Of a DNA stretch of 64,000 nucleotides, positions 17,772 through 27,079 are shown piece after piece. The translations under genes were made by a program, and so were the position numbers. The stretch's first letter is position 1, and each line of letters opens with the position of its first letter. Source of the DNA: JACQAP01 sp035275265 (GTDB taxonomy: Bacteria; Pseudomonadota; Gammaproteobacteria; Burkholderiales; JACQAP01); NCBI GenBank assembly GCA_035275265.1, contig DATENC010000017.1, positions 186,001-250,000 of the forward strand, written 5' to 3'. The notes under the pieces were generated by a model. That model saw nothing but the letters and a program-made list of their open reading frames with translations. It made no database searches and was not told the DNA's origin.

Positions 17772-19318
17772 TCGAGTGGCTTTCCCGGCTGGTGGCCCGG
17801 ATACCGCTGTCCGAGCGGCTTCCACGCATGGTTGCCCGCGTGCCGCTGCCCGTCCATGCCAAGCTACTTGCGGCCTTCCTTGTGATCGTGGTCCTGCTCA
17901 TTGCGGTCGGGGCCGTGGGCCTCCAGTCGCTGAGGGGCGTAAACCAGCGCGCCGAGGATCTTGTGACCCTACATCGCAAGATCGCGGCGTATCGTCAGTT
18001 GCAGCATGACACGACAGGCCAGCTCTACAGTGTCGCGTCCTCCCTTTCCATTTCCGATGAACGTTCGCTCGAAGCGACGCTGCGCCAGCTCAACCAATTT
18101 GGTTATGACCTGGACCGCCTGCAATTTGTGGCCAAGGACGAGGCAGAGCTTCTTGCGCGCGTGCGTGAAGATTACGAGCAGTTTATCCGGGTCGTAACGC
18201 ATGTCATCGAATTGATCCGTTCAGGCAAGATTGCCGAGGGACAGCGCATTCAGCACAAGGAGGCTGGCCCGCTCGCCGATCGCCTCGAGCGGCTCACCAA
18301 TGAACTCGTGAACAAGGCGGAGTCGGAGATGGTCGCCAGCGTCGAGACCAGTCACGAGGCGTACCTGACGTCGCAAAACATCGTTTTCGGCTTTCAGGTG
18401 GGCAGCGTCCTGCTCGCACTCGGCCTCGGTTACGCGATCTCCCGGTCGCTGATCGACCCGGTCAAGGCCATGGATGAGCGCCTGCGGGCGATCGAAGCGG
18501 GCGATTTCTACACCAGAGTCGAAGTGCCCAACCGTGATGAACTCGGCGCGCTGGCCGCTCATCTGAACCGGATGAGCGAAGAACTCGGACGACTTTACGG
18601 CGAGTTGGAGGCCGCGAACCGCCACAAATCCGCGTTTCTCGCCAGCATGTCGCATGAGTTGAGGACGCCGCTGAACGCGATCATAGGTTTTTCCGAGGTC
18701 CTGAAGGAGCGCATGTTCGGGGAACTCAATGACAAGCAGGCCGAGTACGTGGAGGACATCCACGCCTCGGGCCGCCATCTCCACTCGCTGATCAACGACG
18801 TCCTGGATCTTTCGAAGGTGGAAGCTGGGCGGATGGAACTGGAGATTACGCGCTTCGATCTGCCGTTGACGATCGAGAACTCGCTCACGCTGATCAGGGA
18901 GCGGGCGACGCGGCAGGGTATCGCGCTGGAACTCGAACTCGATGCGAGCATCGGGGAGTTCGCGGGAGACGAGCGCAAGGTGCGGCAGATCCTCCTGAAC
19001 CTGCTGTCGAATGCAGTGAAATTCACGCCGCAAGGAGGGCGCATCGGGATAAGCGCGACACCCGTCGATGCCGGGGTCGAGATTGCGGTGAGTGATACGG
19101 GAATCGGGATTGCGCCTGCGGATCAGGAAGCGGTCTTCGAGGAATTCCGGCAGGTTGGGTCGGACCGGACCCGGAAGCAGGAAGGGACAGGGCTGGGACT
19201 CACGTTGGCCAGGAAATTTGTCGAGTTGCACGGCGGCCGTATCCGAGTGGCCAGCGAGTTGGGAAAAGGATCGACGTTTACGTTCACACTGCTGGAGAAA
19301 ACATGGCCGACGAACTGA
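17768..19318 (+). CDS. Membrane sensor histidine kinase
   Basis: 516 residues. TM1 at about 32-54, a periplasmic helical domain of about 150 residues, TM2 at about 205-225, HAMP at about 222-277, then HisKA with phospho-acceptor His296 (SMSHELRTPLNAIIGF), and a HATPase domain with N box LLSNAVKFTPQGG, G1 DTGIGI and G2 GTGLGLTLARKF. The periplasmic part is helical and has no binding-protein-like fold, so it could be read out by a separate binding protein. It overlaps the SCO1 gene by 4 nt and the receiver gene by 16 nt. The ligand is unknown. Confidence 0.93.
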   Translation: MIEWLSRLVARIPLSERLPRMVARVPLPVHAKLLAAFLVIVVLLIAVGAVGLQSLRGVNQRAEDLVTLHRKIAAYRQLQHDTTGQLYSVASSLSISDERSLEATLRQLNQFGYDLDRLQFVAKDEAELLARVREDYEQFIRVVTHVIELIRSGKIAEGQRIQHKEAGPLADRLERLTNELVNKAESEMVASVETSHEAYLTSQNIVFGFQVGSVLLALGLGYAISRSLIDPVKAMDERLRAIEAGDFYTRVEVPNRDELGALAAHLNRMSEELGRLYGELEAANRHKSAFLASMSHELRTPLNAIIGFSEVLKERMFGELNDKQAEYVEDIHASGRHLHSLINDVLDLSKVEAGRMELEITRFDLPLTIENSLTLIRERATRQGIALELELDASIGEFAGDERKVRQILLNLLSNAVKFTPQGGRIGISATPVDAGVEIAVSDTGIGIAPADQEAVFEEFRQVGSDRTRKQEGTGLGLTLARKFVELHGGRIRVASELGKGSTFTFTLLEKTWPTN

Positions 19319-19698
19319 TCCTCATGATCGAAGACAACGAAAAGAACCGGAAACTGATGCGGGATGTTCTGCAGTTCCAGGGTTACAAAACAGCTGAGAG
19401 CGAGAACGCCGAAGAGGGACTGCGCATGGCCGGGGCACTCGCTCCGGCCCTAATACTCATGGACATTCATCTGCCCGGAATGAATGGAATCGAGGCGCTC
19501 GGTGCGCTGCGTGCCGATCCGGCGACGCGAGGCATCCCCGTCATGGCCGTGACCGCTTCGGTGATGCCTCAGGACCGTCAGATGGTGACAAGCGCTGGCT
19601 TCGACGCCTACCAGTCCAAGCCAATCAACGTGAAGGAATTCGTTGCAGCGGTCAAGGAGTTACTGAAGCGCCCGCGTAAGGCGGGCAAGTCGCCGTGA
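19303..19698 (+). CDS. Single-domain response regulator
   Basis: 131 residues, one receiver (REC) domain with the acidic pocket IEDNE, phospho-acceptor Asp54 (ALILMDIHLPGMNG), Thr in VMAVTASV and Lys in YQSKPIN. No output domain, so it acts as a phosphate relay or protein-protein switch, like DivK-type receivers. It overlaps the kinase gene by 16 nt and the cyclase gene by 4 nt, so the three should be made together. Confidence 0.92.
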   Translation: MADELILMIEDNEKNRKLMRDVLQFQGYKTAESENAEEGLRMAGALAPALILMDIHLPGMNGIEALGALRADPATRGIPVMAVTASVMPQDRQMVTSAGFDAYQSKPINVKEFVAAVKELLKRPRKAGKSP

Positions 19699-20816
19699 AT
19701 CCGGCAAAGATCCTCGTCGTTGATGACACGCCCAGGAACGTCAAATTCCTGGTGGATTTGCTTGGCGTCAAGGGCTATTCGGTGGTAACGGCGACGTCGG
19801 GTGGCGAAGCACTGCAGCAGGTCGCGGACCAGAATCCGGATCTGGTCCTGCTGGATGTCGTCATGCCGGATATGAGCGGGTACGAGGTGTGCCGGAAAAT
19901 TCGTGCGAACGCCGGGACTGCAATACTTCCAGTGGTGATGGTGACGGCGCTCGATCCCACCGAGGAGCGGATCAAAGGCCTGGATGCCGGAGCCGACGAT
20001 TTTCTCACCAAACCTATCAATCAGGCGGAGCTCCTGGCGCGGGTGCGCTCACTGCTTCGTATCAAGGAACTCTACGACACTGTGCAGGAGCAGTCCGCCA
20101 AGTTAACGGAATGGAACCGGAACCTCGAGCAGCGGGTGCACGACCAGGTTGGGCAACTCGAGCGTTTGGGCCGGCTGAAGCGCTTCTTCTCGCCGCATCT
20201 GGCGGACCTCATCGTGGCGGGTGGAGCTGAAGATCCACTCAAGACGCACCGCCGGGAAGTTGCGGTCGTATTTCTGGATCTCCGCGGTTTCACGCAGTTT
20301 GCCGAGACCGCAGATCCCGAGGAGGTGATGAGCGTATTGCGCGAGTACCACGCCGCCATGGGTACACTGATTCTCGCCCACGAGGGTACGCTCGAGCGTT
20401 TCACCGGCGACGGCATCATGATCTTTTTCAATGACCCATTGCCGGTTCCTAATCCGGCCGAGCGCGCATTGCGCATGGCACTGGCGATGCGGGAACGGGT
20501 AGGCGCGTTGACCGACAAGTGGCGAAAGTCGGGTTACGACTTGGGTTTCGGCGTGGGTTTGGCGCAGGGTTACGCTACCATCGGGGCAATCGGATTCGAA
20601 GGACGTTGGGACTACGGCGCTATCGGTACAGTCACCAACCTTGCCGCAAGATTGTGCGGTGAGGCCAAGCCAGATCAAGTGCTGGTTTCGCGACGGGTGG
20701 TGGCGACCGTGGAAGACTTGATCGAAGTCGAGCCGATTGGAGAACTCACTCTCAAGGGGTTTCTCAAGCCTGTAACCACATTCAACGTCCTCCGGTTTAA
20801 GGACGCCTCGCACTGA
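19695..20816 (+). CDS. Response regulator with class III adenylate/guanylate cyclase output
   Basis: 373 residues. REC domain (1-120) with phospho-acceptor Asp54 (LVLLDVVMPDMSG), a coiled-coil linker (about 125-160), then a class III nucleotidyl cyclase domain. Metal-binding Asp195 (AVVFLDLRGFTQF) and Asp239 (ERFTGDGIMIFF) are present, as are the transition-state Asn and Arg in TNLAARL. The product is probably cAMP, by inference. GTG start overlaps the previous stop (GTGA). It is the output end of the five-gene overlapping chain. Confidence 0.92.
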   Translation: MNPAKILVVDDTPRNVKFLVDLLGVKGYSVVTATSGGEALQQVADQNPDLVLLDVVMPDMSGYEVCRKIRANAGTAILPVVMVTALDPTEERIKGLDAGADDFLTKPINQAELLARVRSLLRIKELYDTVQEQSAKLTEWNRNLEQRVHDQVGQLERLGRLKRFFSPHLADLIVAGGAEDPLKTHRREVAVVFLDLRGFTQFAETADPEEVMSVLREYHAAMGTLILAHEGTLERFTGDGIMIFFNDPLPVPNPAERALRMALAMRERVGALTDKWRKSGYDLGFGVGLAQGYATIGAIGFEGRWDYGAIGTVTNLAARLCGEAKPDQVLVSRRVVATVEDLIEVEPIGELTLKGFLKPVTTFNVLRFKDASH

Positions 20817-20939
20817 TCCCGGGGACCTCTCCGCCGCCGGCAACCAGATGTATCGTGAATTTTCACTAGCCCTTTCAAGCAGGTCTGGGTAAATTTTCGC
20901 AGGGTTTTTTCCGAACAATCTCTGAGGGAGGATCAATCC

Positions 20940-22175
20940 ATGAAACCGGAATTCAGAAAACTTCCGCGCGCGATAGCGCTGGTCTGCGCACTGGCAACGG
21001 CATTCCCGGCCAGCCATTTGACCGCCGAAACCTGCATCTCGCCCTACATCAAGGCGCTTTCGAAGCCGGAGACGGTCATGTATCTGTGGGCGCTTCCGGC
21101 CACGCCCGGCCAGGGTGAAGACTTCCTGGCGGTGATCGACGTGAATCTGGCGTCTGCGACCTACGGCAAGATTCTGAAGAAAATCCCGGTGGGTTCGAAG
21201 GGCAACGAAGCGCACCACATCGGCTATACCGACGATCGCACCAAGCTGTGGGCGGCGTCACTCAATTCTGACCGCTTCTTCATATTCGATGTGGCGACCG
21301 ATCCGATGAACCCGAAACTCATCAAGATCATCGAAAACGTTCCCAAGCTCACCGGACTGAGCGGACCGCACACGCCTTACGCAATACCGGGGCGCATCCT
21401 GGTAAGCATGGCCTCGGGTCCTGACGGTACTGGTCCGGGCGGCTTGGCGGAATTCACCAACGACGGGCGCTACATCGCTAGCCATGCGGCCACCAATCAT
21501 CCCTACGAAACGGTCATCAAGCCCGAGTTCAACCGCATGATTACCTCGGCCTGGTTTCCGCAGAAGACCTGGATGACGCCGATGGCCAAGTGGGATCCCA
21601 GTACATGGGCCAATCCCAACACGTTGCTGGTATGGGATCTGAAGGAACGCAAGATCGTGCAGACGCTTGTGGCGCCGGACGCGGTGATGTTGGCCGCACG
21701 CTGGATGCTCAAGCCTGGCGCGAAATACGGCTATAACATCAGCAGCGCCGGAAATTCCATTTGGATGTTCAAGATGGAGGACGACGGCAATTTTAGTTAC
21801 AAGAAGGCAGCCGATACAGGGCCAGGCTGCAGTCCGGCAGATCTACGCCAATCCCCGGACGACAAGTTCCTGTATGTGAGTTGCTTCGTCGGCAGCGAGA
21901 TCCAAGCCTGGGATGTTTCCGATCCGGAGCACATCAAACTGCATGACACCATCCAGGGCGTGGTACAGCCGAACATGATGCACGTGACCTTCGACGGCAG
22001 GCGGCTTTACTTCACCAACTCGGCGATCAGCAGCATCGACTACTCGCCACGCTACTCTATGCAGTTGGTCCAGATCGGGCACGATGGCCGCATGAAACTC
22101 GATCCCAACTTCAAGATCGATTTTGCCAAGGCGCCGGACGGCCCGGCACGTCCGCACGATATGCTGCTCAACTGA
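20940..22175 (+). CDS. mtoX: Methanethiol oxidase-like selenium-binding protein (SBP56 family)
   Basis: 411 residues with a Sec signal peptide (ALVCALATAFPASHLTAE), so periplasmic. The body is a beta-propeller of the SBP56 family, with motifs GNEAHHIGYTDDRTKLWAAS, SGPHTPYAIPGRILVS and QPNMMHVTFDGRRLYFTNS. Bacterial SBP56 homologues are Cu-dependent methanethiol oxidases that convert methanethiol to formaldehyde, sulfide and hydrogen peroxide. The next gene is a SCO1 protein, as in known mtoX operons; a mauG-like gene usually found there is absent. GAGGGAGGATC lies before the ATG. Functional assignment is by family and context. Confidence 0.85.
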   Translation: MKPEFRKLPRAIALVCALATAFPASHLTAETCISPYIKALSKPETVMYLWALPATPGQGEDFLAVIDVNLASATYGKILKKIPVGSKGNEAHHIGYTDDRTKLWAASLNSDRFFIFDVATDPMNPKLIKIIENVPKLTGLSGPHTPYAIPGRILVSMASGPDGTGPGGLAEFTNDGRYIASHAATNHPYETVIKPEFNRMITSAWFPQKTWMTPMAKWDPSTWANPNTLLVWDLKERKIVQTLVAPDAVMLAARWMLKPGAKYGYNISSAGNSIWMFKMEDDGNFSYKKAADTGPGCSPADLRQSPDDKFLYVSCFVGSEIQAWDVSDPEHIKLHDTIQGVVQPNMMHVTFDGRRLYFTNSAISSIDYSPRYSMQLVQIGHDGRMKLDPNFKIDFAKAPDGPARPHDMLLN

Positions 22176-22188
22176 TCCCGGAGTGGCA

Positions 22189-22803
22189 ATGGTTCGGCAA
22201 TTTGCATATGTTGTCCTCAGCCTGTCATTGGGCGTGGCGCCCTCGCTATTTGCAGCGGGCACGCCTGAGCCGGTAGTTTCCGCTAATCCGAATCTGTCCG
22301 TCATTGGTCGCGCGCCGGATTTCGCGTTGCGCGACACGAAAGGAAGCACCGTCCGTCTGTCCGACTATCGTGGGCGGGTCGTGCTGGTTGCCTTCGTCTT
22401 CACAACTTGTCCGGGGGTCTGTCCGCTTATCAGCCGCCAAATGTCCGCCCTGCAAACCGGGCTCAAGGAAGCGGGGCTTTTTGGGCGGCAGGCAAACCTG
22501 GTGTCGGTGACGGTGGACCCCGAAACCGATTCGGCCAAGGTCCTGGCGGAATACGCGCAGAAATTCGGCGCCGATCCCTCCGGTTGGCGTTTCCTGCGCG
22601 AGACGCCGGAGAAGACGAAACCGGTGCTGAAAGCGTACGACGAATGGACCAAACTGCTTCCCAAGGGCGAACTGGATCATCCCGCACGCGTGTATCTCAT
22701 CGATCAGAAAGGCAACATTCGCGAGATTTACAGTCTGGCATTCTTCAATGAGAAGCAGGCATTGATCGACATGCGGAAGCTGGTCCGCGAACCTGGCGCG
22801 TAA
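22189..22803 (+). CDS. SCO1/SenC-family protein next to methanethiol oxidase
   Basis: 204 residues with a Sec signal peptide (FAYVVLSLSLGVAPSLFAAG). CXXXC motif FVFTTCPGVCPLI with Cys74 and Cys78, and the His ligand in GELDHPARVYLID. The likely role is copper delivery to the methanethiol oxidase 13 nt upstream, by analogy with described mtoX operons. The ATG at 22189 is preferred over an upstream in-frame ATG at 22123, which lies inside mtoX. It is distinct in sequence from the array-linked SCO1 gene at 17154. Confidence 0.88.
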   Translation: MVRQFAYVVLSLSLGVAPSLFAAGTPEPVVSANPNLSVIGRAPDFALRDTKGSTVRLSDYRGRVVLVAFVFTTCPGVCPLISRQMSALQTGLKEAGLFGRQANLVSVTVDPETDSAKVLAEYAQKFGADPSGWRFLRETPEKTKPVLKAYDEWTKLLPKGELDHPARVYLIDQKGNIREIYSLAFFNEKQALIDMRKLVREPGA

Positions 22804-22838
22804 CTAGTGGTACGACGTACCAAGGGGTCAAAACAATA

Positions 22839-22865
22839 CGGGCCGCGACTTTGCGTCGCCGCCCG
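22839..22865. terminator. GC-rich stem-loop between convergent genes
   Basis: CGGGCCGCGAC (22839-22849), loop TTTGC, GTCGCCGCCCG (22855-22865): 11-bp stem with one mismatch. It lies between the convergent SCO1 and cyclase genes but has no T-run, so it may be a processing or weak termination signal. Confidence 0.4.
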
Positions 22866-22893
22866 CACAATTTGCCTTATCGTTGCGGGCCGA

Positions 22894-23961
22894 TCAATAG
22901 ATCGCGATCGGATTACCCGGTGAGCCCGTGCCGCCGATGATCTTGAGCGGCGCCCAGATGAACGCGAACTCGTAGACCTTGGCGTCGACAAGCGGTTTCA
23001 GGTCCATGTTTTCCAGGTTCCAGATTCCGCGGCGGACCTGCATCTCCGTGTGGCAATGAACGGCATAGTCGCCACCGAATTCACCGGAAGGCTGTGCATC
23101 GTTAGACGACGTGTCGCCACCCATCAGGGCAATATCGCGTGACGCCATGTATTCGCAGGCGCTGATGCCGAACCCCGGCTCGCCGGCACCGAAGTCGTCG
23201 CGCGCCTTGGCGTGTTGCGCGGATGTCATCTTCTTGTACACGCTGTTGCCCCAGATATTCCCGTGGCCGGTATGGAGAAACACGCAATCGCCGGGTTGCG
23301 GTTCGGCAATGCCTTGCTTCTTGATGATCGCCTTGACGTCATCGACCGTAACGATCCCGATATCACCGGGCTTGGTCGGAATGGGCAGGCGCTCCACGCC
23401 GCGGTAGCCGGCTGCATCAAGCACGATACCCCGGCAGATGAAGCCATTTTCTCCAACGTTCTCGACGCCGTTCGGCCCCATGCCCACCGCCCGCCCGCCG
23501 CCTCCCCGCTCATAGGACTCCGGGTACATGCGGCCGTTGTACATGAACATTCCTTTCGAAGTATTCACCCCGATGTGGCCTGGGCCGTCGAATTGCGTGC
23601 TGATCTGGCCGATTTCGGTCGCGACGAACTCATCGTGATAAATCATGGCGTTCTTGCCGAAGGGTCCAGCGTGCGGGGTACCCGGCAGGACCATTTTCCA
23701 GCCCCGTTCCCCGACTGCGGGAATCTCGCGGTGATAGTACTTGCCCAAGGTCACGGACTTGTTTTGCTTGATCATGCTGATGGCGCGCGCAACGTTTGCC
23801 GGATTCTTGGTATGGTTGGACGACCCCGCAGCGTCGTCTTTGCCCCATTTGGTGGGTGCCCATTTTTCCTGAAACGGCTTCTCGCTGACTTGTGCCAGTG
23901 CGGCGGTCGTTGAGAGTGCAAAGGCAGTCGCAACAACTCCCGCGACAATGGATACTTTCAT
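22894..23961 (-). CDS. Exported cyclase-family (kynurenine formamidase-like) hydrolase
   Basis: 355 residues with a Sec signal peptide (VSIVAGVVATAFALSTTAALAQ). The body matches the 'putative cyclase' metal-hydrolase family, with STQFDGPGHIG at the usual metal motif, then GDCVFLHTGHGN, MGGDTSSNDAQPS and a final VHCHTEMQVRRGIWNLENMD. The canonical HxGTHxDxPxH motif is altered to a Q-containing form, as in a large secreted subgroup, so the substrate cannot be inferred from kynurenine formamidase. The start at 23961 has GGAGAA upstream. It converges with the SCO1 gene. Confidence 0.8.
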   Translation of the reverse strand: MKVSIVAGVVATAFALSTTAALAQVSEKPFQEKWAPTKWGKDDAAGSSNHTKNPANVARAISMIKQNKSVTLGKYYHREIPAVGERGWKMVLPGTPHAGPFGKNAMIYHDEFVATEIGQISTQFDGPGHIGVNTSKGMFMYNGRMYPESYERGGGGRAVGMGPNGVENVGENGFICRGIVLDAAGYRGVERLPIPTKPGDIGIVTVDDVKAIIKKQGIAEPQPGDCVFLHTGHGNIWGNSVYKKMTSAQHAKARDDFGAGEPGFGISACEYMASRDIALMGGDTSSNDAQPSGEFGGDYAVHCHTEMQVRRGIWNLENMDLKPLVDAKVYEFAFIWAPLKIIGGTGSPGNPIAIY

Positions 23962-24185
23962 GCTGAATTCTCCTTCCCATGATTGTTTTTTAACGAACCC
24001 GCGCTCCTTATTTTGGTCGGCACGGGTGCGTGAACGCCGCAGTGAATGATGGAGGGCCCCTTGGATCGTAGTCCCCCAATGCGGTCGTGACATGACACCA
24101 TAGATGCGACCCTGCTGCAAGGTTTGGGATCTTCGTCGAAAGGTGGGATGCTGACGCTGGGTAAAGCGGGGCACCCGCACGCAAC

Positions 24186-26795
24186 TTAGTCGATCAGCTT
24201 GCGCAGCCGGTAGATGAAGTCCAGCGCTTCGCGCGGGCTAAGCGTTTCCGGATCGGATTCGCGCAACGCTTCAAGGGCGGGGTGGGACGGCGCTTCCGGC
24301 TTCTTGGTTGTGGAAAATAGATCTCCCTGTGGGCTGCGGCTCGCCGCTTCTTCTTCCAGTTTTGCCAGATGTCTCTTCGCGGTGCGTACCACGCCGGCGG
24401 GTACGCCCGCAAGTTGCGCAACCTGGATGCCATAACTCTGTGAAGCGGGACCTTCCTCCAGCGCGTGCAGAAAAACGATCTTGTCCTTGTGCTCGACCGC
24501 GTCGAGGTGAACGTTGGCAACCTGAGAATATTCCTCCGCGAGCCGGGTCAGTTCGAAGTAGTGAGTGGCGAACAGCGTGTAGCTTCGGCTCGCCTCCACC
24601 AGATGGCGGGCGATGGCGACCGCCAGCGCCATCCCGTCGAAAGTCGAAGTGCCGCGGCCGACTTCGTCCATCAAAACCAGGCTTTTGCCGGTGGCGTTGT
24701 GGAGGATGTTGGCTGCCTCAGTCATTTCCACCATGAACGTCGAACGGCCGCCGGCTAAGTCGTCGGAAGCGCCGATGCGGGTAAAAATCCGGTCCACCGG
24801 GCCGATAATTGCGCGCTTTGCCGGCACGAACGAGCCGGCGTGAGCAAGCAAGACGATCAGCGCGATTTGCCGCATGTAAGTTGACTTGCCTCCCATATTG
24901 GGGCCGGTAATCAACAGCAATCTGCGGCCGGAGTCGATTCTGGTGTCGTTGGCGATGAACCGATCGATCTGCTTCTCCACCACCGGATGGCGGCCGGCCT
25001 CGATGTCGATCGATTCATCGTCTGTGAACTCGGGCGCCGAGTAATTGAGCATCGCCGCGCGTTCCGCGAGTGCTGCCAACGCATCCAGTTCCGCTAACGC
25101 GGCGGCCAGTTGCTGCAAGCGCGGCAGGTGTGGCGACAAGTCGTCGAGCAGCTTTTCGTATAGATACTTTTCTCGTGCGAGAGCTCTGTCCTGGGCTGAG
25201 AGCGCCTTGTCCTCGAAGGTCTTCAACTCCGGCGTGATGTAACGCTCCGCATTCTTTAGCGTCTGCCTGCGGCGGTAGTCGTCCGGCACCTTCTTGGTAT
25301 TCGCATTCGTGACCTCGATGAAAAAGCCGTGCACACGGTTGTATTCGACTTTGAGATTGGCGATGCCTGTGCGCTCACGCTCGCGTACTTCCAGCGCGAT
25401 CAGGAATTCGCCGCAGTGATTTTGAATCCCGCGCAGTTCATCGAGTTCGGCGTCGAATCCGTCGTTGATCACCCCCCCTTCACGCAGAACCGATGCGGGT
25501 TCAGGCAGGATCGCGCGGGTGAGAAGGTCCACGAGCTCGGGTAGCGGTGCAAGATCAATCGATAGTGCTGCAAGTCGCGGGCTTGCGTGTGTCGCGAGGC
25601 GGTCGTTTAGATCCGGAAGCAACTTCAGGGTTTCGCGCAATCCCGAGAGATCGCGCGGCCGGGCATTTCGGAGCGCGACGCGTGCGGTAATTCGTTCCAC
25701 GTCCACGATCGGACGCAATGCCTCGCGCAATTTTTGACAGGGCATGTCGTTACTTTGGCCGCGTAGCGTAGCCACCGCGTCCAGGCGCGCCTTGACGATC
25801 TGCCGGTCGCGCAGAGGATGATGAAGCGCGTGACGCAGCCAACGCGACCCCATTCCAGTCGCACAGGTATCCAGCAGCGACAGGAGGGTGGGAGCAGGTT
25901 CGCCGCGCAGCGTTTCGGAGAGTTCGAGATTGCGGCGGGTGGTGGCGTCCATGCGCACGTATGCCGAGTCAAGTTCGACCGACAGTGTGCGCACGTGTGC
26001 AATGGAGGTTCCCTGAGTGGCGCGGGCATACTCGAACAGCGCGCCGGCGGCACCCAGAGCTGGGCCGAGTTCGTCTGCACCGAAACCTGACAGATCGCGG
26101 GTCTCGAAATGGCGGGTCAGCGTCCGCATTGCCGCGTCGCTGTCGAACTGCCAGGCTGCAAGTCGCTTCACCGCGATGCTCGTGCCGTTGAGCGTCGCAT
26201 CGCTAAAGTCGTCCGGGGCGAGGATTTCTGCGGGCTGCAGTCGCTGAAGTTCCGATGAGAGATTTTCGTGCGCCGTTTCTTCGACTGTGAAGCGTCCACT
26301 TGCCAGGGACATCCAGGCCAACCCCAAGAGACTTCCCTGAGGCTTGAGGGCGAGCAACAAGTTGTCGCGCTTCTCGTCCAGTAACGCCGCGTCAGTGAGC
26401 GTCCCCGGCGTGACGATCCGTGTAACCTGTCGTTCGACCGGACCCTTCGCGGTGTTCGGGTCGCCGATCTGCTCGCAGATTGCGACTGACTCGCCGAGCT
26501 TCACCAGCTTGGCGAGATACTGCTCGACTGCGTGGAAGGGCACGCCGGCCATCTTGATCGGTTCGCCTGCGGAAGCACCACGCTGGGTCAGTGTGATGTC
26601 CATTAGTTTCGCCGCTCGGATGGCGTCTTCGAAGAACAACTCGTAGAAATCGCCCATCCGGTAGAACAGCAACTTGTCGGGATGTTGCGCCTTGATGCGA
26701 AGATATTGCTGCATCACAGGGCTGTGACTTAATGTGCTGATTTGACGGCCTCTTTTAGCTGCGCGCGCCGAACAAACTATCTGCGCGACGAGCAC
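24186..26795 (-). CDS. mutS: DNA mismatch repair protein MutS
   Basis: About 840-869 residues. The mismatch-binding motif FYRMGDFYELFFEDA, connector and lever domains, Walker A TGPNMGGKSTYMRQ, Walker B LVLMDEVGRGTSTFDG, and the C-terminal helix-turn-helix are all present. MutS recognises mispairs and recruits MutL. The frame opens at 26795, but the family's usual N-terminus (SHSPVMQQYLRIKAQHPDK) begins about 24 residues later, so the true start may be nearer 26714-26730; no ideal start codon with a ribosome-binding site stands out there. Confidence 0.95.
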   Translation of the reverse strand: MLVAQIVCSARAAKRGRQISTLSHSPVMQQYLRIKAQHPDKLLFYRMGDFYELFFEDAIRAAKLMDITLTQRGASAGEPIKMAGVPFHAVEQYLAKLVKLGESVAICEQIGDPNTAKGPVERQVTRIVTPGTLTDAALLDEKRDNLLLALKPQGSLLGLAWMSLASGRFTVEETAHENLSSELQRLQPAEILAPDDFSDATLNGTSIAVKRLAAWQFDSDAAMRTLTRHFETRDLSGFGADELGPALGAAGALFEYARATQGTSIAHVRTLSVELDSAYVRMDATTRRNLELSETLRGEPAPTLLSLLDTCATGMGSRWLRHALHHPLRDRQIVKARLDAVATLRGQSNDMPCQKLREALRPIVDVERITARVALRNARPRDLSGLRETLKLLPDLNDRLATHASPRLAALSIDLAPLPELVDLLTRAILPEPASVLREGGVINDGFDAELDELRGIQNHCGEFLIALEVRERERTGIANLKVEYNRVHGFFIEVTNANTKKVPDDYRRRQTLKNAERYITPELKTFEDKALSAQDRALAREKYLYEKLLDDLSPHLPRLQQLAAALAELDALAALAERAAMLNYSAPEFTDDESIDIEAGRHPVVEKQIDRFIANDTRIDSGRRLLLITGPNMGGKSTYMRQIALIVLLAHAGSFVPAKRAIIGPVDRIFTRIGASDDLAGGRSTFMVEMTEAANILHNATGKSLVLMDEVGRGTSTFDGMALAVAIARHLVEASRSYTLFATHYFELTRLAEEYSQVANVHLDAVEHKDKIVFLHALEEGPASQSYGIQVAQLAGVPAGVVRTAKRHLAKLEEEAASRSPQGDLFSTTKKPEAPSHPALEALRESDPETLSPREALDFIYRLRKLID

Positions 26796-27079
26796 TCTAA
26801 ATCAAAGTGTTGGGGTCTTGGCAAAAACGAAAGCCAGGTACCAGCATGTTTGCGCATCCAGTCCAGCGACCGCACCGCTTCAGTTAGACGCCGTTTACAC
26901 AACGCTCGGGTCCAGATGCGGGATGCTCGCCGTGGTTGATCCCGTCGATGCGGAAGCCAACGTTGCCGATATACCGCAAAAGCCATACACTTCCGACCCG
27001 TTTCTTTAACACTGTCCATCCGTAGAGCCTTGAGTGGGGCCCATCCGGTTGTGCTCGGCGCTTGAAAATCACGCACCCC

